A stretch of 6,892 bases of DNA from an uncultured bacterium. Its GTDB lineage: Bacteria > Eisenbacteria > RBG-16-71-46 > CAIMUX01. A program made the translations under genes and the position numbers. Shown here in pieces: positions 1 through 5,949 of this stretch. The notes under the pieces are model-generated. The model was not told the DNA's origin. It saw nothing but the letters and a program-made list of their open reading frames with translations, and made no database searches. The number at the start of each line of letters is the position of its first letter. Position 1 is the stretch's first letter. Where the stretch lies: contig CAMPIC010000148.1 in NCBI GenBank assembly GCA_946886185.1, forward strand, positions 1 to 6,892, in the 5' to 3' direction.

Positions 1-54
1 ATTCGTGACTATCTGGAAAAGAAGGCCGCGGCCGACGCGACCAAGAAGGGCTAG
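1..54 (+). CDS. C-terminal tail of an unidentified protein (partial, 5' end outside window)
   Basis: Reading from base 1 in the first plus-strand frame gives 17 codons, IRDYLEKKAAADATKKG, then TAG at 52-54. The Lys/Ala-rich charged tail looks like a normal soluble C-terminus, and the codons mostly end in G or C like the rest of the window. The opposing minus-strand gene stops at 56, so this stretch is otherwise unassigned, which supports a real convergent gene. Seventeen residues are too few to name a family. An alternative is that this is non-coding and the neighbouring gene lies further left. Confidence 0.5.
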   Translation: MRDYLEKKAAADATKKG

Positions 55-55
55 A

Positions 56-1804
56 TCAGTGCGGCGGCCTCTTGGGCCAGCTCGAGGCCGCCATCCGATC
101 CCATTCCATTCGCGCCTCCCGGTCCTCCTCTCCCTCGCGAGAGATCGCGACCACGTTGCCGGAGCAGGCTCGCACCCGATATCCCTGTTCTGAAATCCAG
201 CTCTGCAGGTCGTCTCGCAACCAATTTCGATCCTGCCGATACCGGTCGGAACCGAAGTCGACCAGGACCCAGTCGACATCGCGCGGGCATTCCTGGCGCG
301 CGTGATAGACGTAGATCCCGGCCCGATGCGAAAGGTGCGCGGCGAACGGCTCGGCCGCGAGCACGCGATGGTGCGGTTCGATCGCCGGGCGCACCCGCTC
401 GAACGCGGCGCCATCGGTGATGCGACCCAATCCGTAGACCTGCGCGTACGGCGGCAGCACCGATTCGAGCAAGGCGCGATCGAGCGACGTCGCACCGAAC
501 GAGCCCCACAGGAACAGCAACAGCACGGCTCCGCGGGCGCGGGGATCGGTCAGCTTCCACCAGGCGCGGGCCGAACCACGAATTCCCGCCCAGATCACGA
601 AGGGGAGATAGCTGGCGGGGTAGTGAAAATAGATCGAGGCCTGGGCGAGGTTGTCGCTGGCAAAGTTCTGCGCGAGATTGACGATTCCGGGCAGCCAGCA
701 TGCAGGAGCGAGCAACGCGAGGCCGCCGCTCGGAAGCAGGAGCTGGAACAGGAAGAGCACCCGGCGAATCTGACGCAGCTGCCGTGTGAGCGGCAGCCAC
801 GGCTCTTTCAAGAGGGTGGCCGCGATCTCGGGCGCATCGCTCCCCAGGTATGCATACCGCGTCAACGTGTCGGAACCTTCTCCGCGGAAATGAGGGATCC
901 ACACGAAGACCGCGAGCAGCGAATAGGTGATCCCGAGCGCCACGAAGAGGACGCCGATCCGGCGCCAGCGCGGGCGCGCGAGCGCCAGGAGCGCGAATCC
1001 CGCGACGGTAAACCCGATCTCCTCACGCACCAGGAGCGCGAGGAGGAGCAACAGTGCCCAGAGCCCGCGCCGGCCATCGCTCCAGGCTGCGATCGCCCAC
1101 AGCAGGATCGGTACGGCGATGGTGATTGCGTGGAAGTCGTACTTCGCCGCGTATCCGACCGCGGGAAGGAGCGCGTACGCCCCCGCGAAAAGGATCGGCA
1201 GCGCCGCGGAGTCGAATTCGCGCCGCGCGATCCTCCAGACGGCGGGCACACCCAGCGCGAGCCAGAGCGACTGGGCGATCAAGACGATCCGCGCGTCATC
1301 CCAGATCCAGTAGAGCGGCGCGATCAGAATCATGATCGGGGAGAAGTGATCCCCCAGGTAATTATTCACCTCGATGGAGCTCGCGAATCCGCGGAATCGG
1401 GAAAGGTTCCAGAGCACCTGATCCTGGATCCCCAGGTCATACCCCATCGAGTTGTAGCGAAGATGGCGTACGACCGACGCGACCGACCAGACGAGCGCGA
1501 AGCAGAGCGTGACGGCGATGAGGATGCGAACGGCGAAGCGCGCGCACCAGCTCTCCAAGCGGAGCGCGAGGAAATGGAGACGGCGCCGTCCCGCCTCGCT
1601 CATCATCCCCCACCCGAGCTGAAGGGCCGCGCCGCATCCCAGCAGCGAGCCGAGCGCCGCGATCTCTCCGGTGACCTCGGCGGCCGCTCCGTACCGTTCC
1701 AGCAGCTTCCACGCCGGGACGGCCGCGATCGCGGTCAAGCCGAGGGCGGCTCCGAGCAGGAGCGGGAGATTCCGGATCTGCGGCACGAACAGCTTCCTCT
1801 CCAC
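56..1804 (-). CDS. DUF2079 family multi-spanning membrane protein (GT-C-like)
   Basis: This is a 582-residue polytopic inner-membrane protein that I recognise as DUF2079. Visible family hallmarks, in order: a membrane helix at about 91-112, YDLGIQDQ at 122-129, GDHFSP at 151-156, an aromatic helix ending in WDD at 165-170, KYDFHAI at 221-227, REE at 260-262 and IYFHYPASYLPF at 391-402, separated by many hydrophobic helices. The acidic and His residues sit in loops after helices, as in GT-C glycosyltransferases. The family's reaction is not established, so a lipid-linked sugar acceptor or donor role is inference. The start chosen is GTG at 1804, nine bases after the GT2 stop; the Shine-Dalgarno is weak (GAGAAA). 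This start adds about 90 N-terminal residues with two extra hydrophobic segments (about 13-31 and 44-66) before the usual first helix. The last 25 residues form a charged hydrophilic tail. Its TGA at 58-56 is one base from the stop of the convergent gene. Confidence 0.85.
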   Translation of the reverse strand: MERKLFVPQIRNLPLLLGAALGLTAIAAVPAWKLLERYGAAAEVTGEIAALGSLLGCGAALQLGWGMMSEAGRRRLHFLALRLESWCARFAVRILIAVTLCFALVWSVASVVRHLRYNSMGYDLGIQDQVLWNLSRFRGFASSIEVNNYLGDHFSPIMILIAPLYWIWDDARIVLIAQSLWLALGVPAVWRIARREFDSAALPILFAGAYALLPAVGYAAKYDFHAITIAVPILLWAIAAWSDGRRGLWALLLLLALLVREEIGFTVAGFALLALARPRWRRIGVLFVALGITYSLLAVFVWIPHFRGEGSDTLTRYAYLGSDAPEIAATLLKEPWLPLTRQLRQIRRVLFLFQLLLPSGGLALLAPACWLPGIVNLAQNFASDNLAQASIYFHYPASYLPFVIWAGIRGSARAWWKLTDPRARGAVLLLFLWGSFGATSLDRALLESVLPPYAQVYGLGRITDGAAFERVRPAIEPHHRVLAAEPFAAHLSHRAGIYVYHARQECPRDVDWVLVDFGSDRYRQDRNWLRDDLQSWISEQGYRVRACSGNVVAISREGEEDREARMEWDRMAASSWPKRPPH

Positions 1805-1813
1805 TTTCTCAGG

Positions 1814-2629
1814 TCAGCTGCGCAGTTCCCCCCAGAGGCGGAACAACTCCCGGAAGGCGCGGACGATCACCGCAGGATTCGCCCCCGATTGCGCTCCGAA
1901 CTCCCGCGGGTAGTGATGCACGCCCACTTCCGCGATACGGGCGCCGCTCCGGCGCGCGCGCGCCAGAATTTCCAGGTCGATCGGAGCGCCCGTGGAGCGG
2001 AGATCCATTCCCTCGAAGATCGCGGCGCTATAGAGCTTGAAGGCGCAATCGACGTCGCGCACGTTCACGCGGAAAAGCGCGTGCACGAGCGTATTGAAAA
2101 GGCGCGCGTTGAGCCGGCGATGGAACGGATCGCGCCGCGCGATGCGATAGCCGGTCACGATCTCATGGTCGTGGCGCAGCGGCAGAAGCAGGGAGATCTC
2201 GTCGAGGTCGAACTGATTGTCGCCGTCGGTATAGAAGATCCACGGATAGCGGCTGGCGGCGATTCCGGACCGGAGCGCGCCGCCGTATCCACGATTGCGT
2301 GGATGGTGCACGACGCGCACCTCGGGATGGAGCGCGGCGAGGCGATCGGCGAGCTCTCCGGTGCGGTCACGTGAACCGTCGTCGACCAGGATGATCTCGT
2401 AACGATCGGCAAACTTGGGAAGCGCGAGTCGGGCGCGCCGCACCGCTTCTTCGATGTTCTCCTCCTCGTTGTGCATCGGATAGAACAACGAGAGAGCATC
2501 GAGGCGGTCCTCGCGCGAGAGATCATCGAGGCTCTCGTCTCGCGGGAGAGCATCGAGGTGATCGTCACGTGACAGCGGCAGACCCGGGGTTCGAGCCCGG
2601 CGTGACGGCGGCTCCTCGGACCTGGTCAC
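1814..2629 (-). CDS. Family 2 glycosyltransferase (polyprenyl-phosphate sugar synthase-like)
   Basis: With the GTG start at 2629 this is a 271-residue GT-A fold enzyme of glycosyltransferase family 2. Visible motifs are the first strand LSLFYPMHNEEENI at 46-59, the nucleotide-binding IILVDDGSRDRTG at 79-91, HPRNRGYGGALRSGI at 109-123, the metal-binding YTDGD at 133-137, VTGYRIARRDPFHRR at 158-172 and RDVDCAFKLY at 191-200. This pattern fits the dolichol/undecaprenyl-phosphate mannose or glucose synthase-like group. No membrane segment follows, so it is probably a cytosolic-face enzyme charging a polyprenyl phosphate; sugar and acceptor are unknown. The start is well supported: GTG overlaps the TGA of the upstream Omp85 gene as GTGA, with GGGAGGG eight bases before it. 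The reading frame stays open to 2737 inside the upstream gene, but that extension is Arg-rich and unlikely. Residues 21-47 are a threefold nonapeptide repeat directly before the catalytic fold. The downstream DUF2079 gene is nine bases away, suggesting joint function. Confidence 0.85.
   Translation of the reverse strand: MTRSEEPPSRRARTPGLPLSRDDHLDALPRDESLDDLSREDRLDALSLFYPMHNEEENIEEAVRRARLALPKFADRYEIILVDDGSRDRTGELADRLAALHPEVRVVHHPRNRGYGGALRSGIAASRYPWIFYTDGDNQFDLDEISLLLPLRHDHEIVTGYRIARRDPFHRRLNARLFNTLVHALFRVNVRDVDCAFKLYSAAIFEGMDLRSTGAPIDLEILARARRSGARIAEVGVHHYPREFGAQSGANPAVIVRAFRELFRLWGELRS
2489..2569 (-). repeat. Three 27-bp tandem repeats at the 5' end of the GT2 gene
   Basis: Three adjacent 27-base units occupy 2489-2515, 2516-2542 and 2543-2569 on the plus-strand numbering. 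Each contains the core GAG(A/T)(G/T)CATCGAGG or a close variant of it. On the coding strand they encode RDDHLDALP, RDESLDDLS and REDRLDALS, in frame and contiguous. The last unit runs into the first beta strand of the glycosyltransferase fold. The nonapeptides are rich in Asp, Arg and Leu. Because the unit is nine codons, gain or loss of copies would not break the frame. Confidence 0.85.
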
Positions 2630-4035
2630 AGACGCAGCCCTCCCGCGCCGTAGGCGCGCACTGCCCGGCCATCGGTAGCGACATCGAAGCGCAACGCCTG
2701 CAGGAGCGGGAGCACGATCCTGAGCCCGATTCCGCATCCGAAACGCGCCCGCGCTCGCCCGTCGATCAGATCGTCGCCGTCCCAGACGGAACCGGCGTCG
2801 ACGAAGGCGGTCGCATCCACCGTGTAATCAAAGACGTAGCGGTCTTTCCAAAGAGAGATCCGGCGAGTCGGAAGCACCGGAATCCGCTCTTCGATCCAGC
2901 CGATCCAGCGGCTCTCGCCCCCGTACGCCCCTTGCGGATGTCCGCGCAGCGTATCGATCCCCCCCAGATTGACCCGCAGGTAGCTCGGCACCGGCCCTTC
3001 GCTCCAGAGTATCCGGCTCGCGGCGGTCAATGCGGTCCCGGCTCCCGTCGGCACGACCCGCAGGACGTCCGCGTTCACTCGCATCAGATCCTCGGTGCCG
3101 CCGAGGACTCCCCCGTGCCCGGTCACTCCCGCTCTCCAGAGGCCCCCTTCGAGTGAGCGGAAGCGCGTATCGCGCGTATCCAGCTGCGCCACGATTCCCG
3201 CCCATCGATGGTCGCGGGTCTCGCGCGCCGGCCCGTCCGGATGAAGCGGGCTCGTTCGCACCTCCTCCGCTCCACCGGAGAACGAAGTGCGCAGCTCATA
3301 GGACAGAGCGGGAGCCACCGAGAGCCCGAACCCTCGGCGCTGGTCTCGAATCTCTTCGGTCGGCTTCTTCACGTCGCGGTAGAAGGCGTTTCCGCCCACT
3401 CCGATCCGCCGGCCGAAGATCCACGGCACGGAATAGCCTACCGAAAACGACCGGCGATCTCCCAGCGTTCCCAGCACGGCCGCCCGCTCCGCGCGGCCGC
3501 GGAAGTTCTGATGGGAAAGGTAGGCGCCGTAGCTCCAACCTTCGTCGGGATCATACTGCAGAATCGGATAGGCGAGCACATGAGGCCGTTCCCGGATGGC
3601 AAACACGAGGACCGGCCGACCGCTCTCGGGATCTCGGCGTACGCTGGGCGCAACCTCCGCGAAGAGGGCGAGATCGAGCAGGCGCAAGCGGTCGCGCTCC
3701 ACCCGATCCCAGCGGATCGGCTCACCCGGTCGGGTCTGGAGCTCGCGCAGCACCACGAAGGGCCGGGTCTCGCGGATACCCGCCACCTCGACCCGGGCGA
3801 GCGGGCGGTGGATCCAGAGCCCATCGGCTCGAGGATCGGGAAGGTCCCGACCAAGGGATGACGATGCGCTCGCGCCCAGTAGTCCGAGCAACCACGGGAC
3901 CGAGCGAGCGGCGGAGGCCAAGCGCGCGACGGAAGCCAGGCTCGTGACGAAGGCCAGGTGCGCGACGGAAGCTGCGCGTGTGACGGAGGCCAGGTGAACG
4001 ACGGATCCTCGGCCCTGGGCGGTCGGCCTCACCAT
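2626..4035 (-). CDS. Omp85/BamA-TamA-like outer membrane protein with one visible POTRA domain
   Basis: From the ATG at 4035 this is 469 residues. A hydrophobic stretch at 46-59 ending in ASASS looks like a signal peptide. Residues about 79-152 fit one POTRA domain (LARVEVAGIRET at the start, IRWDRVERDRLRLLDLALF in the helical part, ending VLVFAIRERP). From about 155 the sequence is an alternating beta-barrel of the surface-antigen type, with the conserved loop motif LRGH at 363-366, AFVDAGSVW at 410-418 and GIGLRIVLPLLQALRFD at 435-451. Omp85 proteins insert or move substrates across the outer membrane; BamA has five POTRA domains and TamA three, so this is a small relative of unknown substrate. 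The chain ends GGLRL rather than in the usual aromatic residue. The start is uncertain: GTG at 4047 and TTG at 3921 are alternatives, and none has a clear Shine-Dalgarno. The TTG start would place the signal peptide at the very N-terminus and exclude most of the 18-bp repeat. Confidence 0.82.
   Translation of the reverse strand: MVRPTAQGRGSVVHLASVTRAASVAHLAFVTSLASVARLASAARSVPWLLGLLGASASSSLGRDLPDPRADGLWIHRPLARVEVAGIRETRPFVVLRELQTRPGEPIRWDRVERDRLRLLDLALFAEVAPSVRRDPESGRPVLVFAIRERPHVLAYPILQYDPDEGWSYGAYLSHQNFRGRAERAAVLGTLGDRRSFSVGYSVPWIFGRRIGVGGNAFYRDVKKPTEEIRDQRRGFGLSVAPALSYELRTSFSGGAEEVRTSPLHPDGPARETRDHRWAGIVAQLDTRDTRFRSLEGGLWRAGVTGHGGVLGGTEDLMRVNADVLRVVPTGAGTALTAASRILWSEGPVPSYLRVNLGGIDTLRGHPQGAYGGESRWIGWIEERIPVLPTRRISLWKDRYVFDYTVDATAFVDAGSVWDGDDLIDGRARARFGCGIGLRIVLPLLQALRFDVATDGRAVRAYGAGGLRL
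2638..2644 (-). promoter_or_regulatory. Shine-Dalgarno site that fixes the GT2 start
   Basis: The minus strand reads GGGAGGG here, eight bases before the GTG at 2629. It lies inside the last codons of the Omp85 gene, whose TGA (2628-2626) overlaps that GTG by three bases within a four-base GTGA junction. This arrangement is typical of translational coupling and argues against the longer upstream start. Confidence 0.7.
3911..4000 (-). repeat. Five 18-bp tandem repeats at the 5' end of the Omp85 gene
   Basis: Five degenerate 18-base units lie at 3911-3928, 3929-3946, 3947-3964, 3965-3982 and 3983-4000, most carrying the plus-strand core ACGGA(A/G)GCCAGG. A partial sixth (ACGGATCC) follows at 4001. 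Read in the gene's frame they encode the hexapeptides VHLASV, TRAASV, AHLAFV, TSLASV and ARLASA (residues 13-42 from the ATG). They sit just before the predicted signal-peptide core, either as an unusually long N-terminal region or as untranslated leader if translation begins at TTG 3921. Confidence 0.8.
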
Positions 4036-4065
4036 TGCCGCGTGCACGTCGAGGATTGGACGGGC

Positions 4066-4515
4066 TCAGCTCGGATCCGGCTTGGTCTTGGAGCTTCCTC
4101 CCCCGCTCGATTCGAGGTCGGATTCGAAGAGAGTCTTGAAGAGCATGACGACCGCGGCGGCCCCGACGCCGGCGAAGAATGTCTTGCTCGGGTCCGATTT
4201 CTTCACGGAAACCGAGCTCACCCGGCCGAGCGGCACTGCCTGCGCGCGCACCACGTCCTCGTAATACGTGCCCTGGCTTGCGCTATGCCGCTGCACTTCC
4301 TGCTGGTATTCGCCGCGCACGCTGTCCGGCAGGATCACCGCGCGATCGAAGCGGTACTCGAACCCGTCCTCCGTGCGGACGGACACATTTTCGTACCGCT
4401 CCCCCGGCTCGAGCGATTCGCGAGGCAGGACCACGCTGCGCGAGCAGCCGGAGCCGAGGAGCAGGAGGGCGGCCAACCCGAACCCGAATCGAGACATACG
4501 AACGGAAAATTTCAT
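4066..4515 (-). CDS. Small predicted lipoprotein, function unknown
   Basis: This 149-residue protein begins with a basic N-terminus and hydrophobic core (MKFSVRMSRFGFGLAALLLL) followed by GSGC, with Cys24 as likely lipidation site. The lipobox is slightly unusual, with Gly at -3 and Leu at -4. After the Cys come a short beta-rich region (YENVSVRTEDGFEYRFDRAVIL, residues 41-62), then a segment reading VPLGRVSSVSVKKSDPSKT at 94-112, a hydrophobic stretch at 113-130 that could span or lie on a membrane, and a Ser/Gly/Lys tail. I do not recognise a named family. Start support is good: ATG with AGAGG about seven bases upstream, and AT-rich first codons unusual for this GC-rich DNA, which would keep the start site free of structure. 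It lies 48 bases after mutS and 30 before the Omp85 ATG. The Omp85 neighbour suggests an envelope role, but this is not shown. A second in-frame Met at residue 7 would also give a valid signal peptide. Confidence 0.78.
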   Translation of the reverse strand: MKFSVRMSRFGFGLAALLLLGSGCSRSVVLPRESLEPGERYENVSVRTEDGFEYRFDRAVILPDSVRGEYQQEVQRHSASQGTYYEDVVRAQAVPLGRVSSVSVKKSDPSKTFFAGVGAAAVVMLFKTLFESDLESSGGGSSKTKPDPS

Positions 4516-4518
4516 AGG

Positions 4519-4525
4519 ACACCTC
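4519..4525 (-). promoter_or_regulatory. Ribosome binding site of the lipoprotein gene
   Basis: The minus strand reads CAGAGGTGTCCTATG into the start codon at 4515-4513. The AGAGGT core is at normal spacing. I saw no convincing -10/-35 pair in the 48-base gap to mutS, so the gene is probably read through from mutS. Confidence 0.55.
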
Positions 4526-4563
4526 TGATCCAGTCTAACCCTGAAACTCCCGCGGCGGTCCGG

Positions 4564-5949
4564 TCAAAAAGCATCCCGCAGCCGGGACCGCCAGCGATCC
4601 AGCAGGCTGAGCGCCTCGACCGGAGAGATCCGCTCGACCTCCAGCGCGCGCAGGGCATCGAGGATCTCGCGCTCCGCCGGCGTCGGACCCGTCTCGAAGA
4701 TCGACAGCTGAGAGGCGGCGGGAGGACCCGGTAGGCGTGCGCGGCCCCGGCGCCCTTCCGCTTCGAGCAAGGCGAGCACTTCCTGGGCGCGCGCAATGAC
4801 GGCATCGGGCACGCCGGCGAGGCGCGCCACCTGGATGCCGTAGCTCCGGTCCGCACCTCCCTCGCGCACCCGGCGCACGAAGACGATGCGATCGCCCCAC
4901 TCCTTCACCTGGACGTGGAGATTGAAGACTCCGGCCGCCTCCCCCGCCAAACGGGTCAGCTCGTGAAAGTGCGTCGCGAAGATGGTGCGCGGGCGCGCGG
5001 TGCCCGGAAGAGAAAGCCGCTCCGCTACCGCCCAGGCGATGGAGAGCCCGTCATATGTGGAGGTGCCGCGCCCGACCTCGTCGAGCAGCACGAGGCTCCG
5101 CTCGGTGGCGTGATGGAGGATGCGGCTCGTCTCGACCATCTCGAGGAGGAACGTGGACTGACCGCGCGCGAGCGAGTCGTGCGCGCCCACGCGCGTGAAA
5201 ACGCGATCGGCGATCCCGATCTCCGCATCGGAGGCGGGCACGAAGGAACCGATCTGGGCCATGATCACCACGATCCCCACCTGCCGCAGATAGGTCGATT
5301 TCCCGGCCATGTTCGGCCCCGTGAGCACGGCGAGCTGGCGCTCCTCCCGATCGAGGTGCGCGTCGTTGGGAATGAATCGATCCTTCCCGAGCGCGCGCTC
5401 CACCACTGGATGGCGGGCATCGACCAGCCGCAGCCGCGGCTCGAGCGCGAGCTTGGGGCGAACGTAGCGGTGGCGCGCCGCCGATTCCGAGAAACCCTGC
5501 ACGAGATCGAGCTCCGCGAGGCGATGCGCGAGGCGCTGGAGAGGCGCGGTGTACCGGCGCACCTCTTCCTGCAGATCGTCGAACAGCCGGCGCTCGGTGC
5601 GTGTCGCTTCCTCTTCCGCGTTCAGGACCTTCTGCTCGAACTCCTTGAGCTCCGGAGTGAGGTAGCGCTCCGCCCCCGCGAGAGTTTGCTTGCGCTGATA
5701 GTCCGCGGGGACTTTTTCGAGATGCGTGCGCGTGACCTCGAGGTAGTAGCCGAAGACCCGGTTGAATCCCACTTTGAGGTTGGGGATTCCGGTGCGCGCG
5801 CGCTCGGTCTCCTGCAGACGCGCGATCCATCCCTTGGCGTCGCGGGCAAGCGATCGGAGCTCCGCGAGCTCCGCGTTCCATTCCGCGCGGAACACCCCGC
5901 CTTCGGCGAGTCCGGCGGGAAGCTCGTCGGCCAGCGCGCGCTCCAGCAT
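4564..5949 (-). CDS. mutS: DNA mismatch repair ATPase MutS, C-terminal part (frame-shifted from the N-terminal part)
   Basis: This part holds the end of the lever/clamp region and the whole ATPase domain of MutS, which binds mismatched DNA as a dimer and recruits MutL. Visible signatures include LKVGFNRVFGYYLEVTR in the clamp, YLTPELKEFEQKVLNAEEE, the Walker A box GPNMAGKST (5319-5293), STFLLEMVETSRILHHATE, Walker B LVLLDE (5094-5077) continuing VGRGTSTYDGLS, FATHFHELT, and the helical dimerisation tail ending at TGA 4566-4564. All ATPase residues I can check are intact. It is in a different frame from the N-terminal part: the frame needs one extra base (or loss of two) near 5950-5960 to join them. 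The coordinates given start at an in-frame ATG at 5949, with GGAG 11 bases upstream, which could allow independent restart giving 461 residues. More likely this and the next entry are one gene with a real mutation or a sequencing/assembly error. Confidence 0.88.
   Translation of the reverse strand: MLERALADELPAGLAEGGVFRAEWNAELAELRSLARDAKGWIARLQETERARTGIPNLKVGFNRVFGYYLEVTRTHLEKVPADYQRKQTLAGAERYLTPELKEFEQKVLNAEEEATRTERRLFDDLQEEVRRYTAPLQRLAHRLAELDLVQGFSESAARHRYVRPKLALEPRLRLVDARHPVVERALGKDRFIPNDAHLDREERQLAVLTGPNMAGKSTYLRQVGIVVIMAQIGSFVPASDAEIGIADRVFTRVGAHDSLARGQSTFLLEMVETSRILHHATERSLVLLDEVGRGTSTYDGLSIAWAVAERLSLPGTARPRTIFATHFHELTRLAGEAAGVFNLHVQVKEWGDRIVFVRRVREGGADRSYGIQVARLAGVPDAVIARAQEVLALLEAEGRRGRARLPGPPAASQLSIFETGPTPAEREILDALRALEVERISPVEALSLLDRWRSRLRDAF

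Noticed and set aside
302..2374. A 690-codon open frame on the plus strand, opposite the DUF2079 and GT2 genes.
   Set aside because: It is very rich in Arg, Glu and Gln with no recognisable domain or signal. The opposite strand carries clear family motifs. Long antisense frames are expected in DNA this rich in G and C.
2584..2601. A tRNA T-arm-like hairpin (CCGGG stem around GTTCGAG).
   Set aside because: The loop is offset by one base from a true T-loop, no acceptor, D or anticodon arms surround it, and it lies inside the GT2 coding sequence.
2630..2737. A longer GT2 protein starting at 2737.
   Set aside because: This would overlap the Omp85 gene by over 100 bases with an Arg/Ala-rich segment, while GTG 2629 has a strong ribosome site and a classic stop-start overlap.
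3911..4000. A CRISPR array or operator array.
   Set aside because: The units are contiguous 18-mers without spacers and continue the reading frame of the Omp85 gene.
4516..4563. A promoter or terminator in the gap between mutS and the lipoprotein gene.
   Set aside because: I found no paired -35/-10 boxes and no stem followed by a T run on the minus strand.
3958..4734. A 258-codon plus-strand frame opposite the lipoprotein gene and the mutS end.
   Set aside because: Composition is low in hydrophobic structure and shows no motif, while the minus strand has a signal peptide with lipobox and the MutS C-terminus.
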